Assembly: GCF_000518765.1 (NCBI RefSeq)
Contig: NZ_KI912490.1
Span: 124,001-188,000 of the forward strand
DNA: 64,000 bases
Reading direction: 5' to 3'
Source: Ruminococcus flavefaciens ATCC 19208
GTDB taxonomy: Bacteria > Bacillota > Clostridia > Oscillospirales > Ruminococcaceae
Below the pieces are notes generated by a model. That model was not told the DNA's origin, did not search any database, and was given only the letters and a program-made list of their open reading frames with translations. The translations under genes and the position numbers were made by a program. Every line of letters starts with the position of its first letter. Within the stretch, counting starts at the first letter, position 1. Positions 23,297 through 32,155 of this stretch are shown here, piece by piece.

Positions 23297-24065
23297 ACTG
23301 ATTAAGCAGTATTATAGCGGCGATGATACAGCTCTTGACAAGCTGTACAGACAGAATACGAACTATATCCATAATATCGTTACCGACATTTCCAAGCGCA
23401 GCGGATTGAAGCTGTCCGAGGATATGCAGCAGGACCTGGAACAGGTCGGCGCATTGGAATTCGTGGAGCGTATCCGCGAAAAGAAGTTTGATCCTGCAAT
23501 CAGTAAGCTACAAACATATCTTTATCCATTCATTTTCGGAAAGATGTGGCGGTATATAGAGGAATACTACGGACTCATCAATATCCCTCACGGCACTATG
23601 ACACAGATACGCAAGTGCAAGAAGCTGCATGGTGACGGACTAAGTATTGAGGATATAGCCAAGGAACTGAATATAAAGGAGAAGTTGGTCGTAGACTGTC
23701 TGAACTTCACTTTTCACTATGAACAGCTCATGGTCTCATATGATGACGATCCCGATGAAGACCAGAATCCACGCATTGCTCCAATCGGTGATAATGTCCG
23801 CAAGAAAGCTATACAGCGAGCCGTATATCCATTGCTGAGACAGAAGTATGCCAAACTGAAAGCAGAACAGCAGCACATTCTCGGCTGCTACTTAGGAATA
23901 TTCGGCTATGAGAAGATGTCTGTTGCTGATATTGCCGATATGCTTATGATCACGAGAAATGCCGCTCAAAAGAAGATAGCCAAGGCTCTTGAAAAGCTGT
24001 ATGAGTATGTCTGGGACAGCGAGATCAAGTATTGGATAAACGGCTACTTATGTTTGTTTCGTTGA
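23283..24065 (+). CDS. Sigma-70 family sigma factor of the mobile element
   Basis: 260 residues. Region 2 is DTALDKLYRQNTNYIHNIVTDI...EDMQQDLEQVGALEFVERIREKKFDPAISKLQTYLYPFIFGKMWRYIEE. A region-3-like HTH is GLSIEDIAKELNIKEKLVVDCL. Region 4 is KLKAEQQHILGCYLGIFGYEKMSVADIADMLMITRNAAQKKIAKALEKLYEYV. It is longer than ECF factors. Its overlap with the DUF6076-like gene says they act together. It may direct host RNA polymerase to element promoters; no target promoter with an odd consensus is obvious. Confidence 0.82.
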   Translation: MKTDELIKQYYSGDDTALDKLYRQNTNYIHNIVTDISKRSGLKLSEDMQQDLEQVGALEFVERIREKKFDPAISKLQTYLYPFIFGKMWRYIEEYYGLINIPHGTMTQIRKCKKLHGDGLSIEDIAKELNIKEKLVVDCLNFTFHYEQLMVSYDDDPDEDQNPRIAPIGDNVRKKAIQRAVYPLLRQKYAKLKAEQQHILGCYLGIFGYEKMSVADIADMLMITRNAAQKKIAKALEKLYEYVWDSEIKYWINGYLCLFR

Positions 24066-24123
24066 TAAACCATATGAATTATTAATCACCGAGCCGATGA
24101 GCTGATGCCTATATAGAAGTTTT

Positions 24124-24163
24124 GCCACTGAGTGTTACGCACCACTCAGTGGCATTATTTTTT
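24124..24163 (+). terminator. Terminator after the sigma-factor gene
   Basis: GCCACTGAGTG pairs perfectly with CACTCAGTGGC (11 bp), followed by ATTATTTTTT. It ends the DUF6076-sigma operon. Confidence 0.9.
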
Positions 24164-24164
24164 C

Positions 24165-24440
24165 GACTGCTATGACAACGCTCGCATGGAGAGCTTCTTT
24201 GCCACACTGAAAAAAGAAAAGCTGTATCAGATACCTACATACCGAATGAAGCGTGAAGAGGTCAAAACTGTCATCTTCAGATATATCTTCGGCTATTACA
24301 ACACACAAAGGATCAACAGCTTCAATGCAGGCGGTCTCCCACCTGTGACATTAAGAACTTCAACCAAGTCGGCTCATCATGCCGCCTGACTCCTGCCTAT
24401 CCAAGATTTTGGGTATTCTCCGACTGCACATTTCTTGACA
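24165..24440 (+). mobile_element. IS3-family transposase 3' remnant
   Basis: The frame reads CYDNARMESFFATLKKEKLYQ, then YRMKREEVKTVIFRYIFGYYNTQRINS...GGLPPVTLRTS. This is the end of the DDE integrase core of IS3/IS150-type OrfB; the catalytic Glu is in ARMESFF. Everything upstream of CYDNA is missing, cut at the terminator boundary. TTTCTTGACA near 24431-24440 may be the IS end. Non-functional. Confidence 0.8.
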
Positions 24441-24479
24441 ATTCCAACGATACTTCTGCCATGAAATAATTGATAAAGT

Positions 24480-24660
24480 TTTTCCTCGCCATCGGCGAGG
24501 ATATTTTTATATCTTATGGGACGCGGTTTATTTGACGCTTACCTTACTACTCTTCATCTGTTAGCTTATTTCTTTTTGACATAAAATAACCCCCTTAAAG
24601 CTTTCACACGTTTTTGTTTTTCGTGTGTCTACTCTAAGGGGATTATATCATTTCGCATCA
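24480..24660 (-). pseudogene. IS orfA start remnant and hairpins
   Basis: On the minus strand GGGGGTTATTTT precedes ATG TCA AAA AGA (24582), reading MSKRNKLTDEE and then a stop at 24547. This is the usual start of IS3-type OrfA, cut after 11 codons. Behind it lie the nested arms CCCCTTA/TAAGGGG and CACACG/CGTGTG (about 24590-24642). CCTCGCC/GGCGAGG at 24487-24503 is a separate hairpin with an AT-rich tail. Orientation is opposite to the 24165-24440 remnant, so the IS was broken and rearranged. Confidence 0.6.
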
Positions 24661-24675
24661 TACTGGGGATTATTT

Positions 24676-25041
24676 TTATTCTGCAGCCTTTTCATGTGTA
24701 TCGTCGAAGCTATTGTCATCTAAACACCTATGCCTGATGTACTGGCTTACGACATTTCCATCATCAGAAGAATGGGGATGTGCATTTGCAGCAGAGGGCT
24801 CACCGTGCGTCGCCCATCTTGTATGACCAATACCACAACAACCTTTTACTGCTCTTCCATTATCTGTTTTATCAGCAAGGACTTTAAGCTTTCCTTTTTC
24901 TTTGATTATCTCAGTCTTAGATTCACCATCTCGTACCGCAATACCGGCAGAGTCATATCCTCTGTATTCAAGTTTTGAAAGTCCATCAAGCAATATCGGT
25001 GCTGCCTGTATTTTTCCTGTAAATCCTACTATTCCGCACAT
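24676..25041 (-). pseudogene. glmS: glmS fragment: N-terminal glutaminase part only
   Basis: Starts MCGIVGFTGKIQAAPILLDGLSKLEYRGYDSAGIAV with the nucleophile Cys2. GHTRWATHGEPSAANAHPHSSDDGNVV then matches glucosamine-6-phosphate synthase. After that the sequence changes to SQYIRHRCLDDNSFDDTHEKAAE and stops at 121 residues, against about 600 in the full enzyme. The glutaminase site residues further on and both isomerase domains are missing. It is probably debris of a complete glmS next to the capsule genes, cut by IS activity. It lies directly downstream of the capF gene. Confidence 0.85.
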
Positions 25042-25074
25042 AAGTGATTGTATTCCTTCCGTATGATTTTTAAT

Positions 25075-26274
25075 TTACACCTTCTCAAAAAATGTATCCG
25101 GATGATTAGGATCAAACTGCTCATTTGCCCACATAACAGTTACAAGATTCTCTGTATCAGAGAGATTGATTATGTTGTGTGTATAGCCAGGAAGCATATG
25201 AACTGCCTGGATCTTATCTCCGCTTACTTCAAACTCAATAACCTCATCTGTACCAATTTTACGCTCCTGAATAAGGCCATGACCTGCAACAACAATAAAG
25301 AATTCCCACTTGCTGTTATGCCAGTGCTGTCCCTTAGTAATACCAGGCTTGCTGATATTCACGGAGAACTGACCACAGTTAGCAGTTTTCAGAAGCTCGG
25401 TAAAGCTTCCTCTGTCATCGCAGTTCATCTTCAGATCAAAGATGGTCTTCTCCTTAGGGAGATACGACAGATACATTGAATACAGCTTCTTCTCAAAGCT
25501 GCCGTTCGGGATCTCAGGCATAACCAGAGTCTTAGGCTGATCATGGAATATGTTGAGGAGCTCAACTATTCTTCCAAGGGTAGCCTTATGTGTTACAGGT
25601 GCATAGCAGTATCTGCCGTTATCCTGAATTATAGCGTTTACACCGTCAAACTCACAGTGATGCTCCTTGCCTTCGATAGCATCGAACATCTCCTCGACCA
25701 GATCATCAATAAACAGCATCTCAAGCTCAACGCTCGGATCATTTACTGTAATAGGAAGATCATTTGCAATGTTATTGCAGAATGTGCCAACAGCGGAATT
25801 GTAGTTTGGTTTTACCCACTTTCCCACAAGATTCGGGAAACGGTAAACCATCACTCTGTTGCCTGTTTCTTCGCCATAGGCAAAAAACAGTTCTTCGCCT
25901 GCCTTCTTGCTCAGGCCATACTCAGAAGTGCCGAAACGGCCTGCAAGTGTAGCCTGAATGGATGATGATACCATAACAGGTGCCTTGCTGTTATACTTCT
26001 TGAGTGTCTCCAAAAGTGTCTCCGCAAAATCACGGTTACCCTTCTTGAAATCAGCAGGGTCAGTAGGACGGTTAACACCTGCAAGATTGAATACAAAGTC
26101 AGCTTTAGAGCAGTACTCATCCAGCTGCTCAGGTGTAGAATCTAAATCATACTCGTATATTTCTTCGACTGTTATATTGGGTCTGGTCTTATTCTTCCCA
26201 TCACGGATGTTTTTCAGATTCTCGACAAGATTTCTTCCCGCAAAGCCTTTCGCTCCGGTAATTAATATATTCAT
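25075..26274 (-). CDS. capF: CapF-like bifunctional reductase with cupin domain (UDP-L-FucNAc pathway)
   Basis: 399 residues from MNILITGAKGFAGRNLVENL; AAAGGAG is eight nt upstream. The N-terminal SDR domain (1-270) has the GAKGFAGRN NAD(P) loop and YGLSKKAGEE as the Y-x3-K site. The C-terminal cupin (about 285-399) has GQHWHNSKWEFFIV. CapF/FnlB/WbjC epimerises at C3 and reduces C4 to give the UDP-L-talose-type intermediate on the way to UDP-N-acetyl-L-fucosamine. CapG and CapE follow upstream in the same operon, with an acyltransferase placed between. Confidence 0.92.
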   Translation of the reverse strand: MNILITGAKGFAGRNLVENLKNIRDGKNKTRPNITVEEIYEYDLDSTPEQLDEYCSKADFVFNLAGVNRPTDPADFKKGNRDFAETLLETLKKYNSKAPVMVSSSIQATLAGRFGTSEYGLSKKAGEELFFAYGEETGNRVMVYRFPNLVGKWVKPNYNSAVGTFCNNIANDLPITVNDPSVELEMLFIDDLVEEMFDAIEGKEHHCEFDGVNAIIQDNGRYCYAPVTHKATLGRIVELLNIFHDQPKTLVMPEIPNGSFEKKLYSMYLSYLPKEKTIFDLKMNCDDRGSFTELLKTANCGQFSVNISKPGITKGQHWHNSKWEFFIVVAGHGLIQERKIGTDEVIEFEVSGDKIQAVHMLPGYTHNIINLSDTENLVTVMWANEQFDPNHPDTFFEKV

Positions 26275-26288
26275 TTGAACTACTCCTT

Positions 26289-27344
26289 TTATCGATATTC
26301 GCCAATCGCAAATTTTAATTTGCATTTCTTAAAAAGTTGTGTAAGAACTAAAGAAACCAACCCAAACAAAGCAAAATTAACAAAGAACATAAATAGAGGA
26401 TGAATATCTGGAAAATAAGTATAGCTGATATATACTAAAGGGGAATGGAAGAGATATACACCAAAACTTACTGATGATAAATAAGACAAGGTATTAATCT
26501 TTTTATTGGGCACAATGATAAATAGAAAAATAATCAACAGAAAAGCAGTGATAATACTTAATACAAAGTGTATTACACCATTTCTTTTGCAAAGACAAAT
26601 GATTGACAACAATAATGAAACAGTAAAAATACCTATTTTGTTTACAAATCTCACTTTGCTTAGCTTGCTATAGAAATCATGTATTACTAAGCCAAGTGCA
26701 AAACAAATCATATATTGTGATACTGAATTAAAATAATATAGATCCACAATTTTTCCAACGCATAGAAGGAGTATGCTAAACACCAAAAAGAGAAAGCGAC
26801 CTATAGTATATTCATTGTGCTTGAAATTCAAAATCAGCATAGTATCGCTTATGTGCTTGTTGCTAAAGCGAATTATTATTGATGCAAATATAAAAATCCA
26901 AAACAATGCTATTAGATACCACAAATGGCCATTATCGCTGCCATATAATAGGCACTTAACTATAATAGTCACTAATGATTTGCCAGAATAACCGGGATAA
27001 TTCACCACCAATCTAATAGGAAGCAACCAGAGAAACGCAAAAAATATATATGGAATCAATAATCTGTACGCTTTATCTTTGACAATCTCAAAGAATCTCT
27101 TCTTATCCACTGAAAATGCAAACAAAAAACCAGAAACTGCAAAGAATATTGGCATCTGAATAATGTTTATAAAATCTTTAAGATAATCAAAAAATACAAA
27201 ACTATTACTACTCTTATATAATCCCCAAGAAGATGAATAAATAATAATACTGTGACCAATTACAACTAAAAGGATAGCAATAGCCCTGATATTATCAATT
27301 TGATAGTTTCTTTGTATTTCACCTTCTACCTTTTTATTTATCAC
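26289..27344 (-). CDS. Membrane acyltransferase (acyltransferase 3 family)
   Basis: 351 residues from a GTG that overlaps the capG stop and has GGAGG ten nt upstream. NYQIDNIRAIAILLVVIGHSII contains the R-x-x-A-x-x-x-V-x-x-x-H motif of the OafA/YrhL family, which moves acetyl groups onto polysaccharide at the membrane. About ten membrane segments follow. It is AT-rich, unlike capF and capG on either side, which suggests it entered between them. It would O-acetylate the repeat unit; donor and position unknown. Confidence 0.85.
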   Translation of the reverse strand: MINKKVEGEIQRNYQIDNIRAIAILLVVIGHSIIIYSSSWGLYKSSNSFVFFDYLKDFINIIQMPIFFAVSGFLFAFSVDKKRFFEIVKDKAYRLLIPYIFFAFLWLLPIRLVVNYPGYSGKSLVTIIVKCLLYGSDNGHLWYLIALFWIFIFASIIIRFSNKHISDTMLILNFKHNEYTIGRFLFLVFSILLLCVGKIVDLYYFNSVSQYMICFALGLVIHDFYSKLSKVRFVNKIGIFTVSLLLSIICLCKRNGVIHFVLSIITAFLLIIFLFIIVPNKKINTLSYLSSVSFGVYLFHSPLVYISYTYFPDIHPLFMFFVNFALFGLVSLVLTQLFKKCKLKFAIGEYR

Positions 27345-28512
27345 GTGATTCTTTCCTCCAAACCATCTTATCGACAACGCCCACGTATGACTGAATAATC
27401 TTTACAACCTTATCAGATACATTGATATCAGTGTAATCGGGAACGGGGATAGCTCCGCCGTTCTTTTCTTCCTTGACCATTTCAACGGCTGTATCTACAG
27501 CCTGAAGCAGTCCCTTGGTATCAATACCGGAAAGAATAAAGCAAGCTTTATCGAGCGCCTCAGGGCGCTCAGTCGATGTTCTTATACATATTGCAGGGAT
27601 AGGATGTCCGATGGATGTAAAGAAACTGCTCTCCTCGGGGAGTGTACCACTGTCCGATACAACAGCAAAAGCGTTCATCTGTAAGCAGTTATAGTCATGG
27701 AAACCAAGCGGTTCATGCTGGATTACACGGCTGTCAAGCTTGAAACCGGATGCTTCAAGACGCTTCTTAGAACGTGGATGGCAGCTGTAGAGTATGGGCA
27801 TATCATACTTCTCTGCCATCTGATTGATAGCAGTAAACAGGCTTGTGAAGTTCTTCTCAGTGTCGATATTCTCCTCACGGTGAGCTGAGAGAAGGATATA
27901 CTTACCCTTTTCAAGTCCGAGACGAGAGTGAACATCAGATGCCTTAATAGCTTCAAGGTTTTCAGTGAGAACCTCAGCCATAGGAGAACCTGTAACATAG
28001 GTACGCTCCTTAGGCAGTCCGCAGTCTGCAAGATATCTTCTTGCGTGCTCGGAATAAGCCATATTGACATCGGAAATAATGTCAACGATACGGCGGTTAG
28101 TCTCTTCCGGCAGGCATTCATCCTTGCAGCGGTTACCTGCTTCCATATGGAAGATCGGTATATGCAGACGCTTTGCGCCTATAACTGACAGACAGGAATT
28201 AGTGTCTCCGAGAACAAGAACGGCATCAGGCTTCAGCTCCGCCATTGCCTTGTAAGAAGCAGCAATGATGTTACCCATAGTCTCGCCGAGATCGTTGCCT
28301 ACTGCATCAAGATACAGCTCAGGATCATCAAGGCCGAGATCCTTGAAGAATACACCGTTCAGGTTGTAGTCATAGTTCTGACCTGTGTGAACGAGGATGG
28401 TATCAAAGTATTTGCGACACTTCTTTATTACCGCAGCAAGACGGATGATCTCCGGGCGAGTGCCTACGATGATCATCAGTTTGAGTTTTCCGTTTTCTTT
28501 CCACTGTGCCAT
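27334..28512 (-). CDS. capG: CapG-like UDP-GlcNAc 2-epimerase family enzyme (UDP-L-FucNAc synthesis)
   Basis: 392 residues, close to CapG/FnlC/WbjD. It has MIIVGTRPEIIRLAAVIKKC, HTGQNYDYNL, VLGDTNSC, HMEAGNRCKDECLPEETNRRIVD and the late block CHPRSKKRLEASG...SDSGTLPEESS. The non-hydrolysing 2-epimerase fold converts the CapF product to UDP-L-FucNAc. The gene starts 1 nt after the capE stop and its end overlaps the acyltransferase. Confidence 0.9.
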   Translation of the reverse strand: MAQWKENGKLKLMIIVGTRPEIIRLAAVIKKCRKYFDTILVHTGQNYDYNLNGVFFKDLGLDDPELYLDAVGNDLGETMGNIIAASYKAMAELKPDAVLVLGDTNSCLSVIGAKRLHIPIFHMEAGNRCKDECLPEETNRRIVDIISDVNMAYSEHARRYLADCGLPKERTYVTGSPMAEVLTENLEAIKASDVHSRLGLEKGKYILLSAHREENIDTEKNFTSLFTAINQMAEKYDMPILYSCHPRSKKRLEASGFKLDSRVIQHEPLGFHDYNCLQMNAFAVVSDSGTLPEESSFFTSIGHPIPAICIRTSTERPEALDKACFILSGIDTKGLLQAVDTAVEMVKEEKNGGAIPVPDYTDINVSDKVVKIIQSYVGVVDKMVWRKESRDK

Positions 28513-28513
28513 T

Positions 28514-29557
28514 TTACTTGTTCCTCATTTCTTCAAGTCTTTCTTGAATATATGTAAGTGAAGCAATCTTTTCTTTAGTTTCTTCAACATTCAGAAGTTT
28601 AGTATTGTTTGAATTAAACTCTGTAAGAGTTACACGCTTACTATCGCCTTCCTTAAAATACTTATCATAATTCAATCCACGATTATCAGCAGGCACACGG
28701 TAGAAATCACCCATATCGATTGCCTTGGCACATTCCTCGTTCGTGAGCAGCGTCTCAAACATCTTCTCGCCGTGACGAATGCCGATCACTTTGATATCCT
28801 CCTTCTTACCGCCGAACAGTTCACAAACAGCCTCAGCCTGAGTCTGAATCGTACAAGCCGGCGCTTTCTGAATAAGCAAATCACCATTCTCACCATGCTC
28901 AAATGCAAAGAGAACAAGGTCAACCGCTTCTTCCAGTGACATTATAAAGCGAGTCATAGTCGGCTCTGTAAGTGTGATGGGCTGTCCATTTTGAATCTGA
29001 TCAATCCACAGTGGGATAACAGAGCCTCGACTACACATGACATTACCGTATCTGGTGCAGCAGATCTTGGTCTTGCCAGAAGTTCTTGACTTTGCAATCG
29101 CAACCTTTTCTTCAAGCGCCTTGGAAATACCCATTGCATTAATAGGATAGGCGGCTTTATCAGTAGAAAGACAAATAACAGACTTTACTCCAGCTTCAAT
29201 AGCAGCTGTCAAGACATTATCAGTGCCAATAACATTAGTTCTAACGGCTTCCATCGGGAAGAATTCACATGAAGGAACCTGCTTGAGTGCGGCAGCATGG
29301 AATATGTAGTCTACACCTACCATAGCTCCTCGAACGGATTCCAGAGATCTGACGTCGCCAATGTAGAACTTGATCTTGTCAGCTACTTCCGGCATTGTCG
29401 CCTGAAAGTGATGACGCATATCATCTTGTTTCTTCTCATCACGAGAGAAAATTCGAATTTCTCCGATATCAGTTTTTAAAAAACGATTTAGGACAGCATT
29501 ACCAAAGCTTCCTGTACCTCCTGTAATCATTAAGGTTGCATTTTTGAATAATGACAT
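28514..29557 (-). CDS. capE: CapE-like UDP-GlcNAc 4,6-dehydratase/5-epimerase
   Basis: 347 residues. NAD loop TGGTGSFGNA at about 13-22, SRDEKKQDDMR, and the catalytic block STDKAAYPINAMGISKALEEK in which Met-x3-Lys replaces Tyr-x3-Lys, typical of FlaA1/CapE enzymes. CapE/FnlA/WbjB removes water from UDP-GlcNAc and inverts C5, the first step to UDP-L-FucNAc. AAAGGAGT precedes the ATG. It lies 2 nt after the flippase gene. Confidence 0.92.
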   Translation of the reverse strand: MSLFKNATLMITGGTGSFGNAVLNRFLKTDIGEIRIFSRDEKKQDDMRHHFQATMPEVADKIKFYIGDVRSLESVRGAMVGVDYIFHAAALKQVPSCEFFPMEAVRTNVIGTDNVLTAAIEAGVKSVICLSTDKAAYPINAMGISKALEEKVAIAKSRTSGKTKICCTRYGNVMCSRGSVIPLWIDQIQNGQPITLTEPTMTRFIMSLEEAVDLVLFAFEHGENGDLLIQKAPACTIQTQAEAVCELFGGKKEDIKVIGIRHGEKMFETLLTNEECAKAIDMGDFYRVPADNRGLNYDKYFKEGDSKRVTLTEFNSNNTKLLNVEETKEKIASLTYIQERLEEMRNK

Positions 29558-29559
29558 TG

Positions 29560-31110
29560 TTATCTTACTCCTTTCAATTTACTTGTAATTTTTCTTGTCA
29601 TCGGTCTAAAGTACTTATTTGTTAATTGATTCATAGAATCACTTTTATAATTAAAAAGTAGTACAAATAGGAAACCTATAAAAGCAGATACAATTGCGCG
29701 TAATATAACACATATTAAACTATCTCCTATAAATTTGCATATAAACATAGAAACACCAGCAGCAACTATCATTACCACAACCTGTTTTATTTGATTAGTA
29801 TAAAATAAGTAAACAGGTTTTTGAAATTTTGAGAACAATATTTTAGGTTCATACCAATACTGACTGACAAGTTTAGCAATAAATGTTGCCGCTAATATAC
29901 CCGGCACACCAAATAGTTTACCAAGAATAATTGAAAAAACGATATTAAGCCCCGCAGTAATCAATAAAATAAATCTAACCTGTTTAAACAAACCCATTGT
30001 TTCTCTAAACAACCAAACGGGATTCATAATAGTCGCAAGAAACATGTTTAATGTTATAACAATAACCCAACTATAATTCATAACATGTTCTTGCCCAATC
30101 CAAATTGTTATAAATGGCTGAAAACAATTAATTAGACAGCAAACGAACACAGTACCAAAAAAGGTGAAAATCAAGCATAATATATTAAACATTTTATAAG
30201 AAGCTTCCATATCTTTTTCTGAGTTCAAACTTCCTAAACTTGCGGTGATACCTATAATAAAAATATTCACAAAATTCATTATATAAGTAACTATCAGATA
30301 ATAGTTTGAATAATATCCTACAAATACTGTTCCAACAAGAATAGAAATAAGTATATTATCAGTATTATTAAGAATTACAGCCGCTATTTTATATAGAAAA
30401 GTAGATTTGATATTATCGACTATTTTTCTCTTATCATCACTTTCCAAACTAACTGTATTAGACTTAAGATGCTTTAAATATGGATATTTCCGATTTGTAA
30501 TACAATTCATCATGATATTCCTTAATATCGTAAATACAACTTGGATTATCAAGTAGCCTATGAATTCCTTACATACTAATAAATAGATAATTTCTGTTGA
30601 ATACACACAAATAGTGGTCACTATATCACAAATACTACTAATATAATTGTTTTGGTCAGCATTTATAACAGTAGTTTTATAGATCACAAAATAAGATACC
30701 ACAGAATTTGTAAGAAACAGCAAATAATAGAGTATCAGTTTGTCTAATGGTAATTCACTATTGATTATATATTTAAGAAACGGAACTAGCGCCAGTCCTA
30801 TCACACTAATAGCAAATGCTATTCCATAGTATATTTTTTTAAAATATACAACCAAAGATTTTACCTTCTCCGTATTGTTATTTCGCAATGCAGAGTATAG
30901 TGAATAATTTAATACATTGCCAACTCCAAGTTCAGATAAAGCTAATACTGCTAAAATATTGCTATATAAGCCATTTACACCGTTATATTCAACACCTAGT
31001 TGCCTGATAAAAATTGTTTTAGTAATAAAAGCCAAAAGCATTACTATAAGTTTGCTTAATACACCTACCAAAACATTTCTTGAAGCTTTTTTTGTTCTAC
31101 TCTCGGCCAT
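29560..31110 (-). CDS. wzx: Wzx-type polysaccharide flippase
   Basis: 516 residues with about 14 membrane segments, starting KASRNVLVGVLSKLIVMLLAFITKTIFIRQLGVEYNGVNGLYSNILAVLALSELGVGNVL. This is the MVF/MATE-like polysaccharide transporter pattern. It would move the undecaprenyl-linked repeat unit across the membrane for polymerisation. Strongly AT-rich, like the next seven genes, and unlike capE/F/G. The start overlaps the pyruvyltransferase gene by 14 nt. Confidence 0.9.
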   Translation of the reverse strand: MAESRTKKASRNVLVGVLSKLIVMLLAFITKTIFIRQLGVEYNGVNGLYSNILAVLALSELGVGNVLNYSLYSALRNNNTEKVKSLVVYFKKIYYGIAFAISVIGLALVPFLKYIINSELPLDKLILYYLLFLTNSVVSYFVIYKTTVINADQNNYISSICDIVTTICVYSTEIIYLLVCKEFIGYLIIQVVFTILRNIMMNCITNRKYPYLKHLKSNTVSLESDDKRKIVDNIKSTFLYKIAAVILNNTDNILISILVGTVFVGYYSNYYLIVTYIMNFVNIFIIGITASLGSLNSEKDMEASYKMFNILCLIFTFFGTVFVCCLINCFQPFITIWIGQEHVMNYSWVIVITLNMFLATIMNPVWLFRETMGLFKQVRFILLITAGLNIVFSIILGKLFGVPGILAATFIAKLVSQYWYEPKILFSKFQKPVYLFYTNQIKQVVVMIVAAGVSMFICKFIGDSLICVILRAIVSAFIGFLFVLLFNYKSDSMNQLTNKYFRPMTRKITSKLKGVR

Positions 31111-32143
31111 TATTGTTACCTCTAAACTGAGATTTCCATTTTTCTATATTATTTAATGGAATTGTAATGGAAGTAGGTTGTTCAGAATTAATCCATTTTT
31201 TTAATTCCAACTCAATATTATTGGAATGTATGATGGGTAAATTTGTATCTTTAGCTATTTCTAAGGCACGATTATCAACCTCAATGATACATGAACGTTT
31301 TTTAAAGTTCAACGCTCTTATTCCGCCATGCAATCTTGTACCAATATAATCTGTATCATGTGTCGTCAAAAATTCATCATAAGATTTTAAAGACGGTGCA
31401 ATTATTTTGACACGATTATAATAGCCAAGACTTTCAAGATATGAAATATCTTCATATGATTGAAGCCATAAATATACATTATCATATGAAGATAATAGAA
31501 TTTCAAGGAACTTTTTATCTCTTTCTCGATTCTTACGATAATCAGTTATTGTAGTAACAACATTATTAGACCTTTTTGAGGGTATATCCAAACAAAAATC
31601 AGGAGTTAACCTCCACATTGTTGGACATGCAGTGTTAATTACATTATTAATACCAATCTCCTTGAGTTTGCGTTCGGTATATGAATCTCTAACAGAATGA
31701 ATAAATTTTTTATCTAATAATTGCCTTAACACTAATTGTGTATATAATGTAGGACGACTTTGATAACTCCACCATCCAACTCCAAGAAGAATAATGTTAA
31801 TCTTTGACAAGTTATTAGTGATTTTTTTTAAATCATAAAGTTTTCGCTTTGGAATATTAGAAAAAGCGATTCTATAAGGCGTTCTCAAATCGACTTCCCA
31901 TTGCTTATAACGAAGCATATTCGAAGAAAGTAAATTGGTACCACAAACAAAAGTATAATCCGATGATAAAATCGCTTGTCCCCCAACTTGTGATACTTTC
32001 TCTCTTGAGGGGAGGCAAATTCCTTGATAATCTCCAAATAAATCAATCAAGATTTTATCACAATAATCGTTAATTATATAATCCCCAGCATTTGCAGTTG
32101 AAATAAAAGGGGAAATTTTTGCAATTCTCAAAAAATGGTTCAT
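31097..32143 (-). CDS. Polysaccharide pyruvyl transferase family protein
   Basis: 348 residues. ANAGDYIINDYCDKIL, ILLGVGWWSYQ, SVRDSYTERKLKEIGI and the C-terminal DTDYIGTRLHGGIRALNFKKRSCIIEVDNRA match the CsaB/WcaK-like pyruvyltransferase fold. The R-L-H-G block is its hallmark. The enzyme would add a pyruvate ketal from phosphoenolpyruvate to a sugar of the repeat unit, giving it a negative charge. Cytoplasmic. Confidence 0.85.
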   Translation of the reverse strand: MNHFLRIAKISPFISTANAGDYIINDYCDKILIDLFGDYQGICLPSREKVSQVGGQAILSSDYTFVCGTNLLSSNMLRYKQWEVDLRTPYRIAFSNIPKRKLYDLKKITNNLSKINIILLGVGWWSYQSRPTLYTQLVLRQLLDKKFIHSVRDSYTERKLKEIGINNVINTACPTMWRLTPDFCLDIPSKRSNNVVTTITDYRKNRERDKKFLEILLSSYDNVYLWLQSYEDISYLESLGYYNRVKIIAPSLKSYDEFLTTHDTDYIGTRLHGGIRALNFKKRSCIIEVDNRALEIAKDTNLPIIHSNNIELELKKWINSEQPTSITIPLNNIEKWKSQFRGNNNGRE

Positions 32144-32155
32144 ATTAACTCCTTA

